A stretch of DNA of 14,656 bases, taken from Spirochaetia bacterium. GTDB taxonomy: Bacteria; Spirochaetota; Spirochaetia; Treponematales; Treponemataceae. The number at the start of each line of letters is the position of its first letter. Positions within the stretch are counted from its first letter, which is position 1. The position numbers and the translations under genes are program-made. The notes under the pieces were generated by a model. The model did no database searches. It was not told where the DNA came from and worked only from the letters and a program-made list of their open reading frames with translations. The DNA is taken from contig CAAGIZ010000205.1 of NCBI GenBank assembly GCA_900770075.1, positions 1 through 14,656 of the forward strand, given 5' to 3'. Positions 7,417-13,461 of the stretch are shown one piece after another.

Positions 7417-8690
7417 TCAAGCGTTCTGGCTATGCGGATTTGCCGCTGCACACAGGGACTGTTCCAAAATGGCTTGCCGACAGAATGATGACTCTGGGCA
7501 CCCTCATAATCGAAGCCCTTGTTCTTAAATACGGAAAAAAAGAAGTTCTGGTGCGGCTCAGCGACCCCCTGTGGTTTCAGAGCCTTGGTGCTGTTCTTGG
7601 GATGGACTGGCATTCTTCTGGCATTACCACCAGCGTGATGTACGCCTTGAAGCGGGGGCTGAACAGGCGGGCAAAGGAACTGGGAATTGCCGTCTGCGGA
7701 GGCCGGGGAAGGTACAGCCGGAGGACTCCCGAAGAGCTTCAGATTCTTGCGGATATGACGGGCATGGACGGAAAAGCCCTCATAAACTGTTCCAGGCTTG
7801 CGGCAAAGGTGGACGGAACTGCCCTTCAGGACGGTTTTCAGCTTTACCAGCACAATTTTATTTTGAGCAACGAGGGTGACTGGGCTGTAGTTCAACAGGG
7901 AATGAATCCCTCTGAAAGGAAGGCCCGCCGCTACCACTGGTCTTCCGAAAACCTCCGCAGTTTTGTTGAAAATCCCCACACCGGCGTAACCGGAGAAAAT
8001 CAGGGGCTGATTTTAAACCTTACGGACAAAAATGCCGGTGAGACCCGCTCCAAGATTTTAAGCCTTACCTGTGAATCTCCTGACAGGGTTCTGGGAGAAA
8101 TCAAAAAAATGGGAAAAGGTGACCTTATTCAGCCGGAACTTTTTGACGGTTTACAGGAAGATGAAAAGCCGGAAGAACAGTGGAAGGGATGCAACATTCT
8201 TATAAAAAACGACAGGAACCTTTCAATGCCTGCCCACCACGAAGTGCGGGCAAAGGACGTGGACTTAAAAAGGCTGGGCGCCGTCCTTGTAACTGCCTAC
8301 GAAAGCCAGAACAAAGATTTTGAAAGCCTTCTTTTAACTCCTGGGCTGGGGCCAAGAACCCTCCAGAGCCTTACCCTTGTAAGCGAGGTGATTTACGGTA
8401 CTCCCAGCCGCTTTACGGATCCTGCAAGGTTCAGTTTTGCCCATGGCGGAAAAGACGGTCACCCCTTCCCCGTTACGACTAAAATTTATGACGAAACAAT
8501 CAGGGTTTTGGGAGAGTCCATCGAAGAAAGCAAAATGAACTATTCTGAAAAAAGCCAGTGCCTGGAACGTCTGGAACGCACCGCCCGATATGTAGAAGCA
8601 AACTGTCAGCCGGAAGCGGATTTTGATGCCCTGATTGCCCATGAAAGGGCGCACTCAAAAGAATGGGGCGGAAGAACCTGCCGGGACTAG
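7413..8690 (+). CDS. DUF763 domain-containing protein, function unknown
   Basis: The 425 residues match the DUF763 family found in archaea and some bacteria. The hallmark N terminus is RSGYADLPLHTGTVPKWL, followed by SDPLWFQSLGAVLGMDWHSSG and a Gly-rich CGGRGRYSRRTPEE. The function is not established. In the C-terminal third, LLLTPGLGPRTLQSL (about 306-320) has the pattern of a helix-hairpin-helix DNA-binding motif (PGxGP), with YGTPSRFTDPARFSFAHGGKDG after it. This hints at contact with DNA or another nucleic acid, as an inference only. There is no signal peptide or membrane segment, so it should be cytoplasmic. The start codon overlaps the stop of the TRAP-receptor gene (ATGA), with AAGGA at 7396-7400 as a distant ribosome site, so translation is probably coupled. 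Confidence 0.88.
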   Translation: MIKRSGYADLPLHTGTVPKWLADRMMTLGTLIIEALVLKYGKKEVLVRLSDPLWFQSLGAVLGMDWHSSGITTSVMYALKRGLNRRAKELGIAVCGGRGRYSRRTPEELQILADMTGMDGKALINCSRLAAKVDGTALQDGFQLYQHNFILSNEGDWAVVQQGMNPSERKARRYHWSSENLRSFVENPHTGVTGENQGLILNLTDKNAGETRSKILSLTCESPDRVLGEIKKMGKGDLIQPELFDGLQEDEKPEEQWKGCNILIKNDRNLSMPAHHEVRAKDVDLKRLGAVLVTAYESQNKDFESLLLTPGLGPRTLQSLTLVSEVIYGTPSRFTDPARFSFAHGGKDGHPFPVTTKIYDETIRVLGESIEESKMNYSEKSQCLERLERTARYVEANCQPEADFDALIAHERAHSKEWGGRTCRD

Positions 8691-8770
8691 TGATTTTTAC
8701 CGCAATTTCTGATAAAGTCGAAATGCAAAAAAAACGTTGTTAAAAAAACGTGCAAAAACTGCCCGTTCCA

Positions 8771-8799
8771 TTGCGAAGGGCTTTGATAACTTTGATAAA
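8771..8799 (+). promoter_or_regulatory. Predicted promoter of the Ldh2-family gene, overlapping a 9-base tandem repeat
   Basis: TTGCGA (8771-8776), a 17-base spacer and GATAAA (8794-8799) lie 19 bases before the ATG, leaving room for the GGGAG ribosome site at 8808-8812. The spacer and -10 box contain CTTTGATAA twice in tandem (8781-8789 and 8790-8798). Slightly upstream AAAAAAACGT occurs twice (ending at 8737 and 8751). The repeats could be an operator; the -10 match is only 4 of 6. Confidence 0.4.
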
Positions 8800-8818
8800 C
8801 TATTTGCGGGAGTAAAAT

Positions 8819-9880
8819 ATGAGCATCACCGTTGATCCAAAAAAAATGCTGGAACTGGAATCCCTGATTTTTCAAAAATCCGGGCTAAAAAAAGAAGAAG
8901 CCGACACAGTGGCAGACAACCTTGTTCAGGCAGAGATGAGGGGAATCCATTCCCACGGCCTTATCCAGACAGAAAACTATTCAAAACTCATGCGGGCGCA
9001 AAAGATAAACACGCAGGCAAAGATTAAAATTGTTCAGGACGGCCCGGGAACAACAGTCTTCGATGCCGACCACGCACCGGGTTCCGTTGCCGGAAAAATT
9101 GCCATGGCAAAGACCATCGAAAAAGCAAAGAAAAACGGTGTTGCAGTCACCACGGTCCGCAATGCCACCCACTTTGGTTTTGCCGCCTACTACGCCATGG
9201 ATGCCCTTCCCCAAAACATGATTGGAATGGCCTTTACTTCCACCGGGCTTGCAGTGGCTCCTTTTGGTGGTTACGACAAGGTTTTGGGAACAAATCCAAT
9301 CTGCGTTGCTGTACCTGCCGGAAAAAAACGCCCCATAGTCTTTGATGCAGCCACAAGCAACGTTGCCTTCAACAGGATTTTTTTTGCTTACACAGAGGGT
9401 AAATCCATACCGGACGACTGGGCACTTACAAAAGACGGCAAAAAGACCACCAACCCTGCCGACGTAATAACAGGCGGAGGTCCGCAGCTTCCTTTCGGCA
9501 GCTACAAGGGCTACGGGCTGGACTTAATCGTATTCATACTTACAACCCTTCTTAGCGGAACTTCCGTTCTGGACGGACAGGGGGACACCACCGCTGAATG
9601 TACGGATAAAATAGGCTACAACTTTGCGGCAATAGACATTTCCCGCTTTACGGACATCGAAAGCTTCAAGGAAAACATCGACATAACCATAGAGCGCATA
9701 AAAAATTCCAGAAGATGCGAAGGCGTGGAAGAAATCTTCGTTCCGGGAGAAATCGAATACAACAACCACGAAAGGCAGACAAAAGAAGGTCTTTTTATCT
9801 CCGACGGAATTGAAGGAAAGATCCGCTCTGCCATAGAACAGACTGGAGTCGAAACAAAACTGGAAGACATTGCGCTGTAG
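8819..9880 (+). CDS. Ldh2-family NAD(P)-dependent 2-oxoacid/2-hydroxyacid oxidoreductase
   Basis: The 353 residues belong to the Ldh2 (malate/L-lactate dehydrogenase type 2) family, which also includes ureidoglycolate dehydrogenase AllD, diketogulonate reductase and piperideine-carboxylate reductase. These reduce or oxidise small oxoacids with NAD(P) and lack the Rossmann fold. Signatures: RGIHSHG (His44, His46), NATHFGFAAYYA (His118, aligning with the catalytic His of AllD), GTNPICVAVP, VFDAATSN and GSYKGYGLDL. Length is slightly above the usual 330-350. Residue 50 is Gln where many members have the Arg of SHGxxR, which may alter substrate choice. GGGAG at 8808-8812 is the ribosome site. The substrate is not determined: lactate, malate, ureidoglycolate and diketogulonate are all possible. 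It appears to be its own transcription unit. Confidence 0.92.
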   Translation: MSITVDPKKMLELESLIFQKSGLKKEEADTVADNLVQAEMRGIHSHGLIQTENYSKLMRAQKINTQAKIKIVQDGPGTTVFDADHAPGSVAGKIAMAKTIEKAKKNGVAVTTVRNATHFGFAAYYAMDALPQNMIGMAFTSTGLAVAPFGGYDKVLGTNPICVAVPAGKKRPIVFDAATSNVAFNRIFFAYTEGKSIPDDWALTKDGKKTTNPADVITGGGPQLPFGSYKGYGLDLIVFILTTLLSGTSVLDGQGDTTAECTDKIGYNFAAIDISRFTDIESFKENIDITIERIKNSRRCEGVEEIFVPGEIEYNNHERQTKEGLFISDGIEGKIRSAIEQTGVETKLEDIAL

Positions 9881-9938
9881 CCGGTCACTAAGCCGGAAGC
9901 CCGGTCAGAAAAGGCAAAAAAATGCCCGACCGACCGGC
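9880..9938. repeat. Nested inverted repeats after the Ldh2-family gene
   Basis: GCCGGTC (9880-9886) is complementary to GACCGGC (9932-9938), and CCGGTC at 9901-9906 can pair with the same right arm. Inside is GGCA-AAAAAA-TGCC (9913-9926). There is no T run after it, so termination for the convergent genes is possible but not clear. Confidence 0.4.
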
Positions 9939-9994
9939 GATGGCGCTCCGCACAAAAAAACGGCACAAGACTGCTGCCCCTCAGGCTTTAGTCC

Positions 9995-10060
9995 TGCGCC
10001 GTTTCAAAAAATGGGCATTTCAAAAAATGGGCATTTCAGAAAATGCGCCGTTTCAGGCAG
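9995..10060. repeat. 16-bp tandem repeats bounded by a 12-bp direct repeat
   Basis: TTTCAAAAAATGGGCA occurs twice in perfect tandem (10002-10017 and 10018-10033). A third copy with three mismatches follows at 10034-10049, and a partial fourth, TTTCAGGCAG, at 10051-10060. TGCGCCGTTTCA occurs at 9995-10006 and again at 10044-10055, bounding the array. Each unit can form a small hairpin (CATTT and AAATG arms). The array lies between the 3' ends of two convergent genes. Confidence 0.8.
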
Positions 10061-10067
10061 AAAAAGT

Positions 10068-10913
10068 TCAGCTCACAATGGAGCGCACAAATTCCAAAGA
10101 AGCTGGCACTTCCTTTACGCCTTCAAAAATCAAAAAGGCCTCCGGTGCCTCTTTTTTTATGACAGGAAGAAAATCCCTCCAGCCCATAATCCCCTGCCCA
10201 AGGGGAGCAATTTCCAGTTCCCCGTCTTTTACTACATAATCCTTCAGATGAAAGCCGCAGATTTTTCCCTTAAAAAGCTTAAGGCAGGTCTCAAAAATTT
10301 CAGCCCTTTTTTCGTGATTACCAATATACAGGTAATTGAAAATATCGACTATAAAGCGGAAGTTTTCCTGTCCGGGGTCAATTTCGTCAGCAAGACGCTT
10401 CAGCTGCTCAGGACAGTACATGCAGTGCCCCCAGGCACCTTCCAAAGCCATGCAGACTCCGCTTTCTCTGGCAATTTCCGGCATAGGCGCAAAAACCGAC
10501 TTTACTTCGTTGAATGCTTCTTCTGTCTGATTTTTCGGATTATAAGTCCACTTGTCGTCGTTGTAGGAACCAGTTTCCGAAGCCACAAAGCCGGCACCAA
10601 AAGCCTTAGCCTTCCTCAGATGGTCAGCATATTTTTCAGCACCAAGTCTTACCTTATCCCTGTTTGAGTGAACCGGATTAAAATACGCCCCAAGAATTGG
10701 AATTTCAACACCACTGGAATTAAACCCCTGACGTATTTCAGAAACAACCTCATCCGTCAAAGTACCGGGATTTCCGTTCTGACCTTCCACAGCCTTGGCA
10801 ATGGCAAGCTGAACACCGTCAAAACCCCATTCATGAGCCGTCTGCCCCAGCCATTGAGCAGACCCTTTACCGATATCGTGGGGTCTGATTAAAATTTTCA
10901 TAGATTTGTCCAT
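10068..10913 (-). CDS. Xylose-isomerase-like TIM-barrel protein (sugar isomerase/epimerase or hydrolase)
   Basis: The 281 residues fit the AP-endonuclease-2/xylose-isomerase-like TIM-barrel family, whose members include hydroxypyruvate isomerase, L-ribulose- or L-xylulose-5-phosphate 3-epimerases and inositol enzymes. The usual divalent-metal ligands can be placed: Glu158 (MALEGA), Asp190 (IVDIFNY), His222 (GFHLKDY) and Glu264 (LIFEG). LGQGIMGW (238-245) is the typical loop before the last strands. It is cytoplasmic, with no signal peptide. The exact reaction cannot be assigned. The start is ambiguous: ATG at 10913 sits 6 bases after a near-consensus promoter and would be leaderless, whereas ATG at 10901 (MKILIRPHD) would start right before the first barrel strand with a 12-base leader. 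It converges on the Ldh2-family gene across a repeat-rich spacer. Confidence 0.85.
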   Translation of the reverse strand: MDKSMKILIRPHDIGKGSAQWLGQTAHEWGFDGVQLAIAKAVEGQNGNPGTLTDEVVSEIRQGFNSSGVEIPILGAYFNPVHSNRDKVRLGAEKYADHLRKAKAFGAGFVASETGSYNDDKWTYNPKNQTEEAFNEVKSVFAPMPEIARESGVCMALEGAWGHCMYCPEQLKRLADEIDPGQENFRFIVDIFNYLYIGNHEKRAEIFETCLKLFKGKICGFHLKDYVVKDGELEIAPLGQGIMGWRDFLPVIKKEAPEAFLIFEGVKEVPASLEFVRSIVS

Positions 10914-10919
10914 AAAACT

Positions 10920-10948
10920 ATTATAGATGCAACAGCAGGAAATTTCAA
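10920..10948 (-). promoter_or_regulatory. Near-consensus promoter of the TIM-barrel gene
   Basis: On the minus strand TTGAAA (10948-10943, 5 of 6) is followed by a 17-base spacer and a perfect TATAAT (10925-10920). Six bases then lead to ATG at 10913. This is the best sigma-70 type promoter in the window and supports a transcript that begins at or beside the start codon. Confidence 0.7.
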
Positions 10949-10965
10949 TTTTGATTTTTTACAGG

Positions 10966-11088
10966 CCGTGCCCCTCCATTGCGCAGCCAAAGCCTGCTCC
11001 ATTTCGGGTCGCTATGTCCGCCCTTCGCCACAGCCGTGGCTCATTGCGCCGCCCGGCGGCGCAACTTCGGGGCTCCCAGCGCTCACGG
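10966..11088. repeat. GC-rich foldback element, possibly a dispersed repeat
   Basis: A block much richer in GC than its flanks, without a convincing ORF. Its ends can pair as nested arms: CCGTG (10966-10970) with CACGG (11084-11088), CCCC (10971-10974) with GGGG (11069-11072), and TTGCGC (10979-10984) with GCGCAA (11059-11064). Inside the right half is a 10-bp stem TTGCGCCGCC/GGCGGCGCAA with one central base (11044-11064), and a hairpin GCCAC-AGCC-GTGGC (11027-11040). CATTGCGCAGCC at 10977 recurs with one mismatch at 11042. It sits between the pectate lyase 3' end and the TIM-barrel promoter. It has the look of a miniature repeat element, but no second copy is in this window. Confidence 0.6.
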
Positions 11089-11106
11089 AGGAAACAAAAC
11101 CCAAAA

Positions 11107-12387
11107 CTAAAAAACAGGTCTTTCTAAGCCCATCTGTTTTCCGGCACCGCAGACTTTTACGGTTTTATCCGCCAGAGCAGTTGCCGGGTCGCAAGTGTAA
11201 CTGTAATTTATGGCAAAAGGTTTTTCTGCCGTAAGGTGGGCTTCAAAATTATTGGTCAGATCCACTTTGTCATAGGCACAGTCTTTTGCTGTAAGAAGAG
11301 GAATATTCCCTTCCTGATAAAATTTTGAAAAAGAAGCATCTTCAATACTGGAACTGTCATAGTATTTTACGATTGTCTGAGCATGTTTTCCAAAAAAATT
11401 ATTTTCCACAATATACATTGAGCCTATTCCAGGTCCAAGGCTGCTGCCCTTATTTTCGCTGGTTCCTATATTCTGGAAATAATTGCTGTATATGTGGGCA
11501 TTTACTCCCCGGCTCCGGGGCATCCTCTGAATGGAATCATGAAAATAATTATGGTGCAGCGTTACTTCACATTCTTCAGGATTTGAATACCTGTCGTTGG
11601 GACGAATCAGCATCACTTTATCATGGTTAAAAAACTCACAGTAAGAAACAGTTATAAACCTGCCCTTTTTTATGTCCAGAAGACCGTCGTGGTTGTAATT
11701 TCTTACAAGATCAACGCATTTTCCGTCGCTGAAAGTACAGTGATCAATCCATACATTGTCTGAGTTTTCGATGTTTATTGAATCTATGCTGGCTTTTGAG
11801 CTGGAATCAACTTTTGTATCTTTTTCTGTAGAACCATGGGCATCGTAGAATTCTATATTGCGGATGATAACTCCGTTCACATTTTTTATCCACAAACCGC
11901 CGAATTTCAACCGGGCATTGCTCATTCCCACGATGGCAGTATCTGAAGAAACCTTGTACACAAAATCGCCGTGGGCTCTAGTTCCGTCGGCATTAAATTC
12001 GTCAAAATAACTGTGGTCACTGTCCGAAACCTTTCCATAACTAAGGTCAATGTCGCCTTCAACAACAATGAATTTTTTTCCACTTTTCTGAATTTCAGCA
12101 ATAAAGGCATCCGTTTTTTTGCCCGGATCAGGATAGCGTTTGTCGTCTATGAATGTTACCGGCACATCAGGAAAACAGAAGGTTCCTTCGTCAAAAAAAC
12201 CGCCTGTTACAGGTTTTTCTCCAGGAACAGAATAAAGTTCAACCGCAGTTTCCGATTTTTCGCTGCCAGCAGTGCCGGTATCTTCCGGTAAAGATGTTTC
12301 ATCAGCCTTGCAGGAAGTACAGCCAAAAAAGAAAGAAAGGCAGAAACAAAAAGCAACAGTAAAAATCGAATGTACAGATTTTTTCAT
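11107..12387 (-). CDS. Lipoprotein pectate lyase, polysaccharide lyase family 1
   Basis: This 426-residue enzyme should cleave polygalacturonan by beta-elimination outside the cytoplasm. The N terminus is a lipoprotein signal: MKKS, a hydrophobic core, then SFFFGC with Cys23 as the likely lipidated residue. That lipobox is loose, as is common in spirochaetes. A Ser/Glu/Thr-rich linker (about 24-55) follows. The parallel beta-helix domain (about 75-345) shows NVWIDHCTFSDG (211-222), DGLLDIKKG (234-242), VTLHHNYFHD (275-284) and QRMPRSR (287-293). The last gives the catalytic R-x-P-x-x-R with Arg288 and Arg293. The ATG at 12387 is chosen because it starts the signal peptide and follows AGGGG at 12394-12398; an earlier in-frame start at 12408 would lengthen the signal needlessly. 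It is divergent from a LysR gene, the usual arrangement for a regulator and its target. Confidence 0.94.
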   Translation of the reverse strand: MKKSVHSIFTVAFCFCLSFFFGCTSCKADETSLPEDTGTAGSEKSETAVELYSVPGEKPVTGGFFDEGTFCFPDVPVTFIDDKRYPDPGKKTDAFIAEIQKSGKKFIVVEGDIDLSYGKVSDSDHSYFDEFNADGTRAHGDFVYKVSSDTAIVGMSNARLKFGGLWIKNVNGVIIRNIEFYDAHGSTEKDTKVDSSSKASIDSINIENSDNVWIDHCTFSDGKCVDLVRNYNHDGLLDIKKGRFITVSYCEFFNHDKVMLIRPNDRYSNPEECEVTLHHNYFHDSIQRMPRSRGVNAHIYSNYFQNIGTSENKGSSLGPGIGSMYIVENNFFGKHAQTIVKYYDSSSIEDASFSKFYQEGNIPLLTAKDCAYDKVDLTNNFEAHLTAEKPFAINYSYTCDPATALADKTVKVCGAGKQMGLERPVF

Positions 12388-12435
12388 ACAAAACCCCTTA
12401 AATTGCAATTACAAGTAATAAAAAATTACCCTTTC

Positions 12436-12455
12436 ATATTCCCAAGAATATATTC
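12436..12455. promoter_or_regulatory. Candidate LysR operator between pectate lyase and LysR genes
   Basis: In the 177-base divergent intergenic region, ATATTC-CCAA-GAATAT (12436-12451) overlaps the perfect 10-base palindrome GAATATATTC (12446-12455), giving two linked dyads. A second palindrome, AATTGCAATT, is at 12401-12410, close to the pectate lyase start. LysR proteins bind dyads with a T-N11-A core; T12440 and A12452 satisfy that spacing. The region is very AT-rich, so chance dyads are possible. Confidence 0.4.
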
Positions 12456-12504
12456 ATAAATCAATTCAAATGTTAATATAAAATACATAGATAAAATCAT
12501 ATAT

Positions 12505-12549
12505 AAAAACAGAAACAGAATGCAGAATATGCTATCTTTCTGTTTTTTT
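12505..12549 (+). promoter_or_regulatory. Terminator-like stem-loop in the LysR leader
   Basis: AAAAACAGAAA (12505-12515) pairs over 11 bases with TTTCTGTTTTT (12537-12547), with a run of seven T bases at 12543-12549. The 21-base loop includes a small GCA-GAATA-TGC hairpin. It lies just upstream of the AGGA ribosome site of the LysR gene. The stem is weak, with only two G-C pairs, so it may be an artefact of AT-rich DNA. Confidence 0.3.
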
Positions 12550-12564
12550 ACGCAGGAAAACCAA

Positions 12565-13422
12565 ATGACAATACGGCATCTTAAAATTTTCAGGGAAGTT
12601 TATCTTTTAAAAAGCATTACAAAGGCAGCGGAAAAACTGAACATAACCCAGCCCTCTGTAAGCATTGCCATAGGTGAACTTGAAAGTTTTTACGGGACAA
12701 AACTTTTTGACCGCACCGGAAAGAAAATTTTTGTAAATCAGTGTGGTGAAAAACTCTGGCAGTATGCTTCCGTAATTTTAGGTCAGTTTGATGAAGCCGC
12801 AGAAGTTTTTAAATCCGGCAAAGACTTAAACAGATGCACTGTGGGCGTAAACATTTCTTTTTCCGAAATTTATCTTTCCCAGTTCGTAGAAAAAATAAAA
12901 CTTAAGGTTCCAGAGCTTGATTTAAAAATCACGGTTCAAAACAACGAAAATCTTTTAAAACTCCTCAAGGAAAACAGGACTGATTTTATAATTTTTGACG
13001 GAAAGACGGAAAACAAGAATTATTTTGAAAAATTTTTTATTGAAGACGAAATGGCTGTAATCTGCCCGAAAAATTCTTCAGTCAAAAAGACCATTACACT
13101 GGAAGAACTGGCAGAAAAACCGCTTTTAATGCGGGAAAAAGGCAGCGGCGTAAGAACACTGATTGACAGCGCCTTTACACAAAAAAATCTTGTACCGCAA
13201 ATAATAATGGAAAGTCCCAGTACTTTGAGTCTGACAGAACTTGTAAAAAGCGGCTTTGGAATTACGGTCCTTCAGAAAAAAATGGCAGAATACCTGGGAA
13301 AACTGTATGCTCTGGATGTGGTAGACATAGAAGACACTACATTAAAAAGAAAATACAATATCTGTTGGAGCCGGACAAAACACCTTACAAAACTGATGGA
13401 ACAGATAATAACAATGGTGTAA
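12565..13422 (+). CDS. LysR-family transcriptional regulator
   Basis: The 285 residues are close to the usual 290-310. The N-terminal winged helix-turn-helix is classic: MTIRHLKIFREVY, then ITKAAEKLNITQPSVSIAIGELE, then GTKLFDRTGKK. The remaining 200 residues form the periplasmic-binding-like effector domain. I chose ATG 12565 because the family starts just before the HLxxFxxV segment and AGGA lies 9-10 bases upstream; an ATG 15 codons earlier (12520) falls inside a stem-loop and adds a segment foreign to the family. It is divergent from the pectate lyase gene, so it probably controls that gene and itself in response to a small metabolite, perhaps a pectin breakdown product. The effector is not predictable here. 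It ends at a shared terminator with gap. Confidence 0.94.
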   Translation: MTIRHLKIFREVYLLKSITKAAEKLNITQPSVSIAIGELESFYGTKLFDRTGKKIFVNQCGEKLWQYASVILGQFDEAAEVFKSGKDLNRCTVGVNISFSEIYLSQFVEKIKLKVPELDLKITVQNNENLLKLLKENRTDFIIFDGKTENKNYFEKFFIEDEMAVICPKNSSVKKTITLEELAEKPLLMREKGSGVRTLIDSAFTQKNLVPQIIMESPSTLSLTELVKSGFGITVLQKKMAEYLGKLYALDVVDIEDTTLKRKYNICWSRTKHLTKLMEQIITMV

Positions 13423-13451
13423 AAAAAAGGCACCCGAAGGTGCCTTTTTTT
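13422..13451. terminator. Bidirectional intrinsic terminator between LysR and gap genes
   Basis: GGCACC-CGAA-GGTGCC (13429-13444) is flanked by A runs on the left and T runs on the right that also pair, giving a 13-bp stem with a 4-base loop. Each strand ends in a T tract, so it serves both convergent genes. It begins at the LysR stop codon and ends 10 bases before the gap stop codon. Confidence 0.95.
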
Positions 13452-13461
13452 ATCACACAAA

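Noticed and set aside
7278..7979. 233-codon minus-strand open frame opposite DUF763
   Set aside because: It lies opposite two well-supported genes and shows no recognisable domain or ribosome site.
8819..9880. Calling the Ldh2-family gene allD and linking it to purine breakdown with the hydroxylase genes
   Set aside because: The family covers many substrates, the key Arg is Gln, and no allantoin genes are present.
9995..10060. CRISPR array
   Set aside because: The units are contiguous with no spacers, and no cas gene is present.
9870..10667. Long plus-strand open frame across the repeats and the TIM-barrel gene
   Set aside because: It is a shadow of the minus-strand gene with no family similarity, and the repeat region reads as low-complexity protein.
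10927..11234. Short plus-strand open frames in the GC-rich element
   Set aside because: The translations have skewed composition, no domain, and extend into the pectate lyase gene on the other strand.
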